The notes beneath the pieces are model-generated. The model was not told the DNA's origin. It saw only the letters and a program-made list of their open reading frames with translations, and did not search any database. From Tissierellaceae bacterium (GTDB taxonomy: Bacteria > Bacillota > Clostridia > Tissierellales > Tissierellaceae): a DNA stretch of 57,853 nt. Shown in pieces: positions 16,254-25,015 of this stretch. Within the stretch, counting starts at the first letter, position 1; each line of letters starts with the position of its first letter. The DNA is taken from assembly GCA_018434075.1 (NCBI GenBank), contig JAHDQA010000070.1, forward strand, positions 1 through 57,853. The letters run 5' to 3'. The position numbers and the translations under genes were made by a program.

Positions 16254-18776
16254 CTAAAAGAGATCAATAAACCTGGTTTCTGTCGACCCATCCTCATATT
16301 CAATGACAACTTCAATCCCAACTTGCCCGTTTGGCCCTTTCTGAAGATTTTCCGATGCAATCTGCGCTGAGAAAGTGTAACTCTTCCTACTGGCAGGATA
16401 AACGGTCTGGGATAGACTTTTCGTCATCCCTAAAACGCCCTCAGCTTTAAAAGAAGCTGTTCCTGATACACCATTATTAGGGTCAACTGTAAAACCTGAA
16501 CTTAACCAATAGGTTAGACCATCATCAGCTCGTGAATTTCGTAGATGATTAAAAGGCACTAAGTCTTTTAATTCCTGACGGTCAAGAACATCAGTGGAAG
16601 ATAAAATATCGGCTGCTTTATCCCATCCAGCAGAGGAATCTCCTAATTCTCTTAAAGTTGTTGATAGCTCCAGCACTGTTTTCCATGGTTCTTGTAGATT
16701 ATATTGTCTGCGAACTACACGAGTTTTGACAGATAACTTCAAATCTCTATCATCCACAGTTACTATATCACCTAGTTTCCATGCCTCATGCTCATATCCT
16801 GTCAACACTGATAAGTCCATTGCAGAGAGAACATATGAGATTCGTGGCTTCGCATACTGAGCTAAGCGCATATTAGCGAACTCAAGCAGCTGATAAGGGT
16901 TGCTGATTGATGAAGCATCCAGCGTTCCAACTCTAACTTCTGATGAATAGCTATAATCCTCAACATACTCTTTATTACCATTGATAGAAGCAAATGTTAT
17001 ACCATCTTTTCCATAAGCATAAAGGCGAGTGATTAGACTTCTAGTATCCACTACGCGCTGTATACTTCTCATGTTCGTTCTATAGCAAAATAATGCCCCA
17101 CTATCAGTACCTCCAAATGTCAAAAGGTGTACCAGACGATTGGCACTATCGAAAATCAAGTCACCACCATGAATATTCTGTATGGCTCGAAGAATAGATA
17201 AAGCATTCTTCTCTGTTGATTGCCATGTTCGTTTTGTACTGACAGTGACATTTCCTAATGACCAGCCAGTACCAAGTAAGGCATAGCGCATAGGTACTTC
17301 TGGTGTCTCTGCGACAAATTCCATGGGTTCTTTTTCAGCGCTAAAGGAAAGATCATAAAATGCAGCTTCCGCATATACCTGAGTTACAACTCTTCCATCT
17401 GAGCTTTTCTCATCTGTTATGGTTCGAATACGATAAACATCATTGACAATCTGCACCTGTTTTTCATTGTCTAAGGTCTCGCGCTTGGAATCATGAAATG
17501 GCAGTTTAAACTCCAAAATATCAGCTCCATTCACCTCACTTGTTACCACAATATCAAAGGCATTTTCTAACACCGCTTCCCAAGCCCCGTTAGTATCCAA
17601 CACAACTGGTCTGGCAAATCCAAGTCTCTCATAAGGAGGTTTTGGTATATCATGTAGTTGTATTTCAAGAAGTTTAGGAGTTCTACTGGTGTCTTGAGTA
17701 GATAATGTAATTCGATAACGGATATATTCTCTGTTAGGCGACTGCAGTTCCCCACTTGCTCCAACGGCCTGCCATTCAGTCCAGCTAGACAGATCGTCTG
17801 ATGTAGAAGTTTCCACTAGGCTTATGGCTGTTATACCTGCGGTGTATTCACTTGTAACTGATACCCTGCCCGTTCCTGCAAGACTACAGGCAGCTGCTAT
17901 CGTAAAAAGCTGACCACTTTGTGCATAGACTCCGTTTGTTGCTTTCAACATGACAGAGCCAGGGTCCGCAAGAGCATCTACATCAGCAGCACTGTCACCA
18001 CCGTTTGCCAAAATTGAAGATTTGAAATAGGAAATAAGATCCTCCATGGTAAGTAAAGAATCTTTTTCATAAAACCAGTCATCAAATCCTCCTGCGTAAT
18101 AATAGGTATTTGCATGCATCCCCATCACAATATCCGCAACACAAGATTGATTTAAGTCTCCAGTGAATGTTCGAACTGGAGATTGCCAAACAGCGCCATC
18201 ACTTCGGTCACAAAGTAAGTTCTGCACCCTTTTGTTGTTTACCTCGATAACAGAAGCGATAAAGTACCACCCGTTATTCTTTAGGGTAATAGTAGGCGTT
18301 TCGGTCTGATCATATATCAAGGAGCCTGAGGCATTATACAGCATTAATCGCAACCTTCCCTGAAATAAAGAAACATAAAAAATTGGCTGACCAGGCCCTT
18401 GTCTAGTATTAAAAATCGGGATATACGTCTGCCCTACAGAATAAGTAGTTGGATTTATCCATCCGCCAACAACAATCTTTTCACCTAAATCACTAAAAAA
18501 GCTACCGTCATTGGTAGCCACTAAATGAGTCTTTTCACTTGTTGGATTAATGATATTCTGCCTGAAATATCTTCCTAATCTACCGGATAACAAGTTGGCT
18601 GATGTGCCTGACCATCCGGATACAAAGAAGTTTCTGTTATGACCGGAGTCATCTGTAAGCATATTGTTGCTATCTGGTGCGGCTTCATTAAATCGCCACA
18701 GAGCAACTGTCTTCTCGCTTACAGGAAACTCACCCGTAAAATCCGTCTGTGATGTTAAGATTGATTTAATTGCCAC
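16254..18776 (-). CDS. tail-associated protein (Tal-like) with N-terminal LamG domain
   Basis: The 840-residue protein sits directly after the distal tail protein, the normal place of the tail-associated lysin/adaptor in siphophages of Gram-positive hosts. Residues about 20-255 form a LamG/concanavalin-like domain (KIVVGGWINPTTYSVGQTYIP). Residues about 395-700 match the phage tail endopeptidase/ReqiPepy6 Gp37-like region (FDIVVTSEVNGADILEFKL and YAYGKDGITFASINGNKEYV). The start is GTG at 18776 behind GGAGGTGATCTG. No peptidase catalytic residues can be assigned. A carbohydrate-binding N terminus suggests host-wall recognition. Confidence 0.78.
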   Translation of the reverse strand: MAIKSILTSQTDFTGEFPVSEKTVALWRFNEAAPDSNNMLTDDSGHNRNFFVSGWSGTSANLLSGRLGRYFRQNIINPTSEKTHLVATNDGSFFSDLGEKIVVGGWINPTTYSVGQTYIPIFNTRQGPGQPIFYVSLFQGRLRLMLYNASGSLIYDQTETPTITLKNNGWYFIASVIEVNNKRVQNLLCDRSDGAVWQSPVRTFTGDLNQSCVADIVMGMHANTYYYAGGFDDWFYEKDSLLTMEDLISYFKSSILANGGDSAADVDALADPGSVMLKATNGVYAQSGQLFTIAAACSLAGTGRVSVTSEYTAGITAISLVETSTSDDLSSWTEWQAVGASGELQSPNREYIRYRITLSTQDTSRTPKLLEIQLHDIPKPPYERLGFARPVVLDTNGAWEAVLENAFDIVVTSEVNGADILEFKLPFHDSKRETLDNEKQVQIVNDVYRIRTITDEKSSDGRVVTQVYAEAAFYDLSFSAEKEPMEFVAETPEVPMRYALLGTGWSLGNVTVSTKRTWQSTEKNALSILRAIQNIHGGDLIFDSANRLVHLLTFGGTDSGALFCYRTNMRSIQRVVDTRSLITRLYAYGKDGITFASINGNKEYVEDYSYSSEVRVGTLDASSISNPYQLLEFANMRLAQYAKPRISYVLSAMDLSVLTGYEHEAWKLGDIVTVDDRDLKLSVKTRVVRRQYNLQEPWKTVLELSTTLRELGDSSAGWDKAADILSSTDVLDRQELKDLVPFNHLRNSRADDGLTYWLSSGFTVDPNNGVSGTASFKAEGVLGMTKSLSQTVYPASRKSYTFSAQIASENLQKGPNGQVGIEVVIEYEDGSTETRFIDLF

Positions 18777-18780
18777 CAGA

Positions 18781-19554
18781 TCACCTCCATCTGCTTTTGG
18801 CCAGAATCTTCAGCTCTAAAAATGTTGCTCCCACCGCTGATACTGTTATTTCATTTTCACCTTTGTGAAGTATAGGGAAGTTTAGCTCATCCAGGACTGG
18901 AAGCCCATTTCGAAGTGTATTTCCGTTGGCATCGGTTATTTTTGCTGTCACTAATCCGCTATCAATTACAAGCACTTCATCTGCCGTCAAAGCTCCCACC
19001 ACTCGAAGTTCCTCTCCATTCGTGGTAATAGAAATATATGTGGATGTAGATCCACTTATTGTGCCCTTAAGTTGATATATTGGTTCTGAATCTGCATTCC
19101 CGGTTATTCTTTGGATTTCATGAGTTCCAACACTTGAAATCGTGAATTGTTCATCTGTCAGCGCATAGGCGTGAGGATCAGGACAGATAAACTTCAACTC
19201 AAAGGCACCTGCAGTTCTAAGTAATCTCTCGCAGTCCACTTGTTCAGTGAGGCGAGCATAAAAGAATCGATTCGGAATATCCTCTAATATAAGCTGCTTA
19301 AGGCCGTTCATAGGGTTGAGCCACTCTGCAAGATCATCTAACACGCTCACTAAATCTGCAAAGCTCTTTTGAGGATATATGCTACAACTAATCGTAATGA
19401 TCCGCTCTGAGATATCACAACCAAAGTCAGCAACCCCTGCCTTTCCCGGAACAACCTCATACGTGTTTCTTAGAGCGGGCGATGCTTGCCAACTTGTGAG
19501 CCTTGCTTTTATTTTCATATTCTTTGAGTTAATACCGTTATAAATAAAGCCCAT
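18781..19554 (-). CDS. distal tail protein (Dit)
   Basis: The 257-residue protein matches the siphovirus distal tail family: an N-terminal domain with GFIYNGINSKNMKIKARL, VVPGKAGVADFG and a LLRTAGAFELKFICPDPHAY segment, followed by a C-terminal beta-sandwich (TISGSTSTYISITTNGEELRV). Dit forms the hexameric hub that joins tail tube to baseplate. The gene follows the tape measure gene and precedes Tal, the canonical order. Confidence 0.88.
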   Translation of the reverse strand: MGFIYNGINSKNMKIKARLTSWQASPALRNTYEVVPGKAGVADFGCDISERIITISCSIYPQKSFADLVSVLDDLAEWLNPMNGLKQLILEDIPNRFFYARLTEQVDCERLLRTAGAFELKFICPDPHAYALTDEQFTISSVGTHEIQRITGNADSEPIYQLKGTISGSTSTYISITTNGEELRVVGALTADEVLVIDSGLVTAKITDANGNTLRNGLPVLDELNFPILHKGENEITVSAVGATFLELKILAKSRWR

Positions 19555-19567
19555 ACATCGCCCTCCT

Positions 19568-22126
19568 TTACGCAGTTATAAATCTTCCTTGTGCTCGAGA
19601 TCCTGTCTGCATCAAATTGTATAACTCCTGTGATATCTTCCGAATATCGTCTTCACTTCGAATAATCATCTGCTGTATCGTAATTAATGACCCTCCAAAT
19701 GTCCCATATCCGCTACTAATACCGGCTCCATTCATATTCAGATTAGGGTTAATGTCAAAATCAGTAGGGATAGCGTTTTGCATATCCTGGCTAACGCTAT
19801 TCATGGCTTTTTCAAAACCGACACCAATACCCTCTCCCATGTTTTCACCAATTCCAGCAAACAATGTAGATGGCGATCGAATTCCAAAGAAATTTTTTAT
19901 TTTATCTACAACACCACCAAAAAAGCCTGAGATTTTATCCCAAAGCCAGGCTCCGGCATCTGAAATACCCTGCCACAAACCTTTGACTAAATTGGTCCCA
20001 ACCTGGGCAATTTGCCAAATAGATCCTGTAAAACCTTTAACCAGTGCCGCAATAATTTGTGGCACTGCTTTAACAACCTCTACTATAATTGTTGGAAGGT
20101 TCTTAATCAGCGAAACCAACAGCATGATTCCTGCTTGAATGATCTGTGGTATGCTGCTAATAATAGCATTCACAAGGGAGGATACAATCTTTGGTATAGC
20201 AGTAATAACTGTTGTAATAATTAGTGGTAGATTTTGAATCAGTGCCACTAGCAGTTGAACCCCAGCATCAATGAGCTGTGGGATTGAGCCCAAAATCGCT
20301 GTGATTAACCCGTCAACAATCTGAGGAATTGCTTCTACAATGGCTGTAATGATTTCTGGCAAAGCACCAATTAAAGATGTCAGAAGCTGAATACCAGCTT
20401 CGATTATTTGAGGTATTGCGCCTATAACAAAATCTACTATGCCAGTAATAATGGCTGGCAAAGCCGCAATCAGCACTGGAAGGGCATCTAAAATACCTTG
20501 AGTTAATCCAAGTACAAGTTGCAGAGCTGCTTCTAAAACCATAGGAAGGTTATCCAAAAGCCCCTGTACGATTTGTACCACCGCTGATACTGCAGCAGGA
20601 ATTAACTGTGGCAGAGCTTCTGCAATTCCACTTATTATGGTTCCAATCATTTGAATACCTGCTGTAATTAGCGCTGGAAGTGTTTCAATGATTCCATTGA
20701 CTAATGTCATCAGTAGCATGACTGCAGCTTCTGTTATTTGCGGTAATGCAGAGGTAAGCCCTTGAACCAGAGAAATAATAATCTGCGAAGCAATATCTAC
20801 TACAATTGGCAACTGCTCAGATATAAACTGAACTGCTTCCTCTAAGATTCCTCCAAAAGCATCAATTAAGCCTTGAACACCGTCTTTTTGAAATGCTCCA
20901 GACAATTCATCGACCCAACCATTAACCATGGGAAGAACGGTACCGGAAAGCATAGTTGTTAATCCTTCAGCAAGTTGGCCCTTCAATGAAGCAACACCAT
21001 CTTCGAGAGTTGCCATCTGCCCAGAAAAGGTTTTTGACTGAGCTTCCATTGACCCATAGAAACGCCCACCTTCCGATGTAGCTGATGCAAACGCTTCTGC
21101 GACCATATCTGCAGATATTGCCCCTTTGGACATTTCATCCTTAAGTTCACCAATGGATTTTCCTGTCTTACGCGAGATTTCCTCTAGTGGGTTAAATCCT
21201 GCATTAATCATTTGCATCAAGTCCTGTCCGGTTAACTTACCAGTAGAGGACATTTGTGCAAATGCCAGAGTCAGGCTTTTGAATTTCTCGGCATCTCCCT
21301 GAGATATATCACCCAGCTGCTTCATGCGTTTTTGGGCTTCTTCTGCAGACATACCAAAGCTCATAAGGGTTTGAGCTGATTGGGCAAGATCCTGCATTCC
21401 AAATGGTGTAGCTGCTGCTTCTTTTTTCAGATCATTAACCAGCTTTTGAGCTTTAGCCTCATCACCGAGCATGGTGGTAAAGGAAGCTGTGTAGTTTTCC
21501 ATTTGAGCGTTGTATTCAACGCCATCCTTCATCGCACCCACAAATGCTTTTCCTATTCCCGCAATAGCCGAGCCTAATGCTTTTACTCCACCGATTATGG
21601 CATCTGATAGCAGATTTGCTTTAAGTACATCTCCCAAAACAGAGGTTTTCTTAGTGGCATCATCCATTTCATTGCCAACATCATCAACATTATCAGCAAG
21701 TTCATCGGCTGCATCAGCAGCATCTTCCATGTTGTCAGCACTTTCATCTGTAGCATCGGAATGATCACGCAAACTCTTATTGTTATTTTCAAGTTCTCGT
21801 TCCATGCCATTGAGCTCAGCCAAAGCTTTATTTAATTGAATCTGCCAATTTTGAGTTCTACGATCATTTTCTCCGAAAGAAGTGGAGGCATTATCTAGTG
21901 CAGATCGTAGTGTCTCTATCTTTTCTTTTTGTGCATCGATCGTTTTTTCTAATATTTCATTACGCGCTGTTAATGCTTGGATGGACTTATCATTTTTATC
22001 AAACTGGGAGCTGATTAGAGCCATCTCACTACCTAAGACTTTAAATGCCTGGTTAATATCACGAAGTGCATTTTTAAATTCCTTTTCGCCTTCCACTCCG
22101 ATTTTTAAACCGAAATTATCTGCCAA
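19568..22126 (-). CDS. tail tape measure protein
   Basis: The 852-residue protein sets tail length. Residues 1-170 are coiled coil (QALTARNEILEKTIDAQKEK). Residues about 215-400 hold the tape measure core (FTTMLGDEAKAQKLVNDL and LTGQDLMQMINAGFNPLEEI). About 450-740 is a long run of near-38-residue hydrophobic repeats (LPQIIEAGIQLL, LPLIITTVITAIP), expected to cross the host membrane at DNA ejection. The C-terminal SPSTLFAGIGENMGEGIGVG is typical. The start is TTG at 22126 behind GGAGGAGGTAATC, giving ADNFGLKIG; the longer frame overlaps the upstream chaperone. It lies 26 bases after the frameshifted chaperone. Confidence 0.93.
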   Translation of the reverse strand: MADNFGLKIGVEGEKEFKNALRDINQAFKVLGSEMALISSQFDKNDKSIQALTARNEILEKTIDAQKEKIETLRSALDNASTSFGENDRRTQNWQIQLNKALAELNGMERELENNNKSLRDHSDATDESADNMEDAADAADELADNVDDVGNEMDDATKKTSVLGDVLKANLLSDAIIGGVKALGSAIAGIGKAFVGAMKDGVEYNAQMENYTASFTTMLGDEAKAQKLVNDLKKEAAATPFGMQDLAQSAQTLMSFGMSAEEAQKRMKQLGDISQGDAEKFKSLTLAFAQMSSTGKLTGQDLMQMINAGFNPLEEISRKTGKSIGELKDEMSKGAISADMVAEAFASATSEGGRFYGSMEAQSKTFSGQMATLEDGVASLKGQLAEGLTTMLSGTVLPMVNGWVDELSGAFQKDGVQGLIDAFGGILEEAVQFISEQLPIVVDIASQIIISLVQGLTSALPQITEAAVMLLMTLVNGIIETLPALITAGIQMIGTIISGIAEALPQLIPAAVSAVVQIVQGLLDNLPMVLEAALQLVLGLTQGILDALPVLIAALPAIITGIVDFVIGAIPQIIEAGIQLLTSLIGALPEIITAIVEAIPQIVDGLITAILGSIPQLIDAGVQLLVALIQNLPLIITTVITAIPKIVSSLVNAIISSIPQIIQAGIMLLVSLIKNLPTIIVEVVKAVPQIIAALVKGFTGSIWQIAQVGTNLVKGLWQGISDAGAWLWDKISGFFGGVVDKIKNFFGIRSPSTLFAGIGENMGEGIGVGFEKAMNSVSQDMQNAIPTDFDINPNLNMNGAGISSGYGTFGGSLITIQQMIIRSEDDIRKISQELYNLMQTGSRAQGRFITA

Positions 22127-22152
22127 GATTACCTCCTCCTTTCGTTGAAAAA

Positions 22153-22356
22153 TCAAATCCCATAAGGAATAATGTCATCGATATAAAGTTCCCGCTTCGG
22201 TTTTGACATCCCAAGGAACTGCTTATGACACTCCCATAAATCCATAAGCAAGCCAATAGGTGTAAGCCATGTTTCCTCTTCAGTGCGATTTAAATGAACA
22301 GTTCCGTAATATAAAAGCCGGGTAAAGAGTTCATTCTCATTTACCCGGTTTGCACG
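22153..22356 (-). CDS. T-domain extension of the tail assembly chaperone, made by -1 frameshift
   Basis: In the frame one base back from the preceding gene, an open stretch of 67 codons (KRANRVNENELFTRLLYYGT to DDIIPYGI) runs from the slippery site to TGA at 22153. It has no start codon or ribosome-binding site of its own at the beginning, while its sequence is protein-like and conserved in style (EEETWLTPIGLLMDLWECHK). This is the expected G-T arrangement of siphophage tail chaperones, immediately before the tape measure gene. The fusion product would be 190 residues. Confidence 0.85.
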   Translation of the reverse strand, partial: RANRVNENELFTRLLYYGTVHLNRTEEETWLTPIGLLMDLWECHKQFLGMSKPKRELYIDDIIPYGI

Positions 22357-22724
22357 TTTTTTGAGTCATCTTCAGACTCAATATTCCTTTTTGTTCCCTT
22401 GAACATAGCTTCTGTTAGAGCACTCTTATATGTCGCTAGTTCCAAAGGAGAAGTAAGAAGCTCAACTTCTTCTTGAGTAAGAAGCGGCTTTTTGTTATCT
22501 GGATTTCGCAGGTTATGAATGAGCAGGCTCTGATTGGCCATTAAAGTTATCAGCCAGACTATTTCATCCAGTGCCATTTCGAAGTTCTCAGACTTCATCA
22601 ATTTTTCACCCAAATTTTCAAGGCCACCATATCTACCCGCAATTTCTTTCGTGGCTTTAGTAGTAAGAATAAGTTCATACTCCTGCCCGCCAATATTAAT
22701 CATTGCACTTCGTTCTTTATCCAT
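22341..22724 (-). CDS. tail assembly chaperone, G-like short form
   Basis: The 127-residue product matches the Gram-positive siphophage tail assembly chaperone family (MINIGGQEYELILTTKATKEI and GGLENLGEKLMKSENFEMAL). It binds the tape measure protein during tail assembly. A fraction of ribosomes should shift at the A_AAA_AAC site five codons before its end and produce the longer G-T protein. It sits between the major tail protein and tape measure genes, the conserved position. Confidence 0.88.
   Translation of the reverse strand: MDKERSAMINIGGQEYELILTTKATKEIAGRYGGLENLGEKLMKSENFEMALDEIVWLITLMANQSLLIHNLRNPDNKKPLLTQEEVELLTSPLELATYKSALTEAMFKGTKRNIESEDDSKNVQTG
22356..22362 (-). other. programmed -1 frameshift heptamer A_AAA_AAC
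   Basis: The zero-frame codons read TCA AAA AAC, giving the classic X_XXY_YYZ slippery heptamer. Slipping one base back lets the ribosome continue in the T frame, while normal decoding stops 3 codons later. The site is 15 bases before the zero-frame stop codon. Confidence 0.85.
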
Positions 22725-22736
22725 TTCAATTCCCCC

Positions 22737-23339
22737 TTACTCTCCAATTCCACTAGAAGCTGCGAATGTGGGCTCATACACTTCGTTGAACCAGCTATTA
22801 ATAACCGTTGAAGTTACCCCTTCATCACCCTCGTTAACTTCCGCCTTCCATGGATGCTTACCTTGACCATCTAGCTTATTTCTTCGAAGCACTGTTCCTT
22901 CGATAGTTGGGGTTGAAAAAGTGATACTATCGCCTTTTGTCGCTAAGTTTGTTGCAGGAATTCCAAACTTCACACGATACAACCAAAAGTATCGGTATTT
23001 ACCGTTTGCTTTTTGTGCTCTGAAGCCAATCGCAACTGGAGCTCCACCATCCTCACTGGTTGAGATGAGCACATGATTGTCATCAATGGTAGCTCCTGTT
23101 AAATCTCCGGCAGCTGCTACACCTATATCATCAATACCGAGTGTAAGGGTACCGCTTTTAAATTCTTTTACAATCTCAGCAGCACCATCATCTGCATAAA
23201 GAGTTGCCTCAGCAAGCTCAACGGAAAGTTCTGCACTGATTGCTTTTGCCAGCGGTTTCGGTGTTTCATAGGTTTCATCACCGTTTATGTCTTCAGTGAT
23301 TTTTGCATAATAAAGCCTATCAAGACCTATCGTAGCCAT
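22737..23339 (-). CDS. major tail protein (phi13 type)
   Basis: The 200-residue product matches the phi13-type major tail tube protein: MATIGLDRLYYAKITED at the start, VELAEATLYADDGAAEIV in the middle and VLRRNKLDGQGKHPWKAEV near the end. Its subunits stack as hexamers to form the tail tube. It is placed between the tail terminator and chaperone genes as expected. Confidence 0.9.
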   Translation of the reverse strand: MATIGLDRLYYAKITEDINGDETYETPKPLAKAISAELSVELAEATLYADDGAAEIVKEFKSGTLTLGIDDIGVAAAGDLTGATIDDNHVLISTSEDGGAPVAIGFRAQKANGKYRYFWLYRVKFGIPATNLATKGDSITFSTPTIEGTVLRRNKLDGQGKHPWKAEVNEGDEGVTSTVINSWFNEVYEPTFAASSGIGE

Positions 23340-23342
23340 TTC

Positions 23343-23696
23343 TTATTCCTCCATTTCCAATTGAAATTCATATGATTTAGCCACATCTATGGCATAATGG
23401 TGATAATCGGTATCATCCTCATGTCCAATGTACCGACGGTCCGTTATAGTAAAATCCGCACCCAAAAGAGTGCGGACAATAGTGTTTTTTATAGTTGTAT
23501 AATTTCCTTTTACAAATAAGGAAAGTCTAGCTTCCTGTACTTCATATCCTGGTGCATTATCAGCATGAACTTCGAATAAATCAATAAGTGGTGTAATTAC
23601 AATATAAATATCAGGAGGAACACCAGAAAACCGTCCTGTCTCTACTGGAATATTGCACATATCTGCAATGAATTTGAGTTCATTTAATATACTCAT
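23343..23696 (-). CDS. tail terminator / tail completion protein
   Basis: A 117-residue product in the place of the tail terminator that caps the tail tube and joins it to the head connector. The sequence (PPDIYIVITPLIDLFEVHADNAPG, split by beta strands, then YHHYAIDVAKSYEFQLE) is typical of small clostridial phage proteins annotated for this role. Assignment rests mainly on position and length. It overlaps the next-upstream gene by four bases. Confidence 0.7.
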   Translation of the reverse strand: MSILNELKFIADMCNIPVETGRFSGVPPDIYIVITPLIDLFEVHADNAPGYEVQEARLSLFVKGNYTTIKNTIVRTLLGADFTITDRRYIGHEDDTDYHHYAIDVAKSYEFQLEMEE

Positions 23697-24124
23697 AAGT
23701 TTTCTACCTCCTGCTCAAACCTTTTCTTCATAGCGTCAATACATGCTTTTCTTGACGCACTTCTTGCAGGCTTTAAAAATGGTTTTGGTGGCTGACCTGA
23801 TTTTCCATATTCAATAATATTGGCTATCTTGGCATTACTTTCGCCATTTCTTCGTGGCTCCTTGAAACCCACCTTCACGTTAAAATTTCCATTCCTATCT
23901 ACTTTTGCCGGAGACAGTCCCAGGGAATTGACAAGCTCACCAGTAGACCGACTTTTCTCTTTTGTTCCACTACCAACTACAGCTTTCAAATTTGACATTA
24001 CCTTTTCTAAAACAATTTCTCCGCCTGACTCAAGTACTTTTGGAATAATTTCATCCGTCTTTTCTCCCAGTCTTGATAGTTTTAGAAGGAACTCCTCAGG
24101 CATTTTAACTTGTACTTTAGCCAC
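23693..24124 (-). CDS. HK97 gp10-like head-tail joining protein
   Basis: The 143-residue product matches the HK97-gp10/putative morphogenesis family: LSRLGEKTDEIIPKVLESGGEIV followed by FLKPARSASRKACIDAMKKRF. The family acts in tail completion and head-tail joining. The GTG at 24124 is favoured as the start; it overlaps the end of the preceding gene, with GGTGGTGGGG upstream as a weak ribosome-binding site. Longer starts give an untypical tryptophan-rich N terminus. Confidence 0.8.
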   Translation of the reverse strand: MAKVQVKMPEEFLLKLSRLGEKTDEIIPKVLESGGEIVLEKVMSNLKAVVGSGTKEKSRSTGELVNSLGLSPAKVDRNGNFNVKVGFKEPRRNGESNAKIANIIEYGKSGQPPKPFLKPARSASRKACIDAMKKRFEQEVENL

Positions 24125-24452
24125 TTGACCCCACCACCTTTTTTGCCAAAACTTCAATATACATGCCTCTGCCTTTTACATCTTCAACATTTGTAATCTC
24201 ATAACGACCATCACTACACACAATCACCGTATTGGTAGACACCTCAACATCAGGTATCTTACGAAAGCAAAACAGAGCAGTCGCTTCAGAAAATACTGCT
24301 CGATTGGCCCATTTTTCATTACCATGACGTTCTTCTTTATAAGCACGAACAGAAGCAAGGATAATATCCTTAGATTTACCGAAACCTTCACTGTCTCTCG
24401 TTGTTTCAACGGATATGATATCAATAAAGGTGTTCATCTTACCAAAACTCAT
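24117..24452 (-). CDS. head closure protein (SPP1 gp16-like)
   Basis: A 111-residue small beta-barrel protein: MSFGKMNTFIDIISVETTRD, RAYKEERHGNEKW and a C-terminal YEITNVEDVKGRGMYIEV are the marks of the phage head closure family, which stops DNA leaking from the filled head. It is in the conserved order connector, closure, gp10, terminator, tail tube. Confidence 0.85.
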   Translation of the reverse strand: MSFGKMNTFIDIISVETTRDSEGFGKSKDIILASVRAYKEERHGNEKWANRAVFSEATALFCFRKIPDVEVSTNTVIVCSDGRYEITNVEDVKGRGMYIEVLAKKVVGSSG

Positions 24453-24455
24453 ACT

Positions 24456-24770
24456 CTACACCTTCCAATCTCGGTCAAGCCTGAGCAGTAAATTTACAGT
24501 GTTCCAAACCTGCTGGCCTGCCTGCACGTTATCAGCAAAAAAGCCGCCAGTACTGCCATCTCGACTTTCATAGAAGTGAGATGACAGCATAATGACGGCT
24601 TGCTCGGTAGTTGGCGGCATTGTGTTCTCATTATAATGACCTTCCGGTACATGCTGGTAACTCTCGGCATATGCGATAGCGGTGGTGATGTACATTTGAA
24701 GAAGTTCATCATCGCGATCGTGCTCAAGAATTAGATTTGCTTTAACTTTTTCTAAAAGTGTCATCACCAT
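24456..24770 (-). CDS. head-tail connector (gp6-like)
   Basis: A 104-residue helical product of the phage gp6-like connector family: LLEKVKANLILEHDRDDELL, ITTAIAYAESYQHVPEGHY and AVIMLSSHFYESRDG. It attaches beneath the portal as a ring. Three closely spaced ATG/GTG codons follow AGAAAGGA; the ATG at 24770 gives the best spacing. Confidence 0.85.
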   Translation of the reverse strand: MVMTLLEKVKANLILEHDRDDELLQMYITTAIAYAESYQHVPEGHYNENTMPPTTEQAVIMLSSHFYESRDGSTGGFFADNVQAGQQVWNTVNLLLRLDRDWKV

Positions 24771-24781
24771 CACTATCCTTT

Positions 24782-25003
24782 CTAAGGTGTATCTCCATTC
24801 ATGATTCCTGCAGTTTTCAGCTTACTGAGCAAGGCATTAAAGTCCGTCACTAGAGCTTCTACAGTTTCCGCAGTGCTTGCCGATTGATTTTCAAGAACAG
24901 GGAGCCCAGTTACTTTGGCTCCCTCTTCAATTACAAGCTCCCCACCTATAACTGTCTTTTCCCCGCCTTGTTCGGTGTAGTTCTTTGCGTTATAGCTCAT
25001 CAT
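24782..25003 (-). CDS. head fibre-like small protein
   Basis: The 73-residue product resembles small phage proteins annotated as head fibre: MMSYNAKNYTEQGGEKTVIG, GGELVIEEGAKVTGLP, then VEALVTDFNALLSKLKTAGIM. It follows the capsid gene and precedes the connector, which fits a capsid-decorating role. The family assignment is from sequence style and position; it could be a general minor head protein. Confidence 0.65.
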   Translation of the reverse strand: MMSYNAKNYTEQGGEKTVIGGELVIEEGAKVTGLPVLENQSASTAETVEALVTDFNALLSKLKTAGIMNGDTP

Positions 25004-25015
25004 TTACACCTCCCA

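Noticed and set aside
20450..21000. Repetitive region mistaken for a CRISPR or tandem DNA repeat
   Set aside because: The repeats are protein-level hydrophobic units within the tape measure gene with varying DNA sequence; no constant direct repeats with unique spacers.
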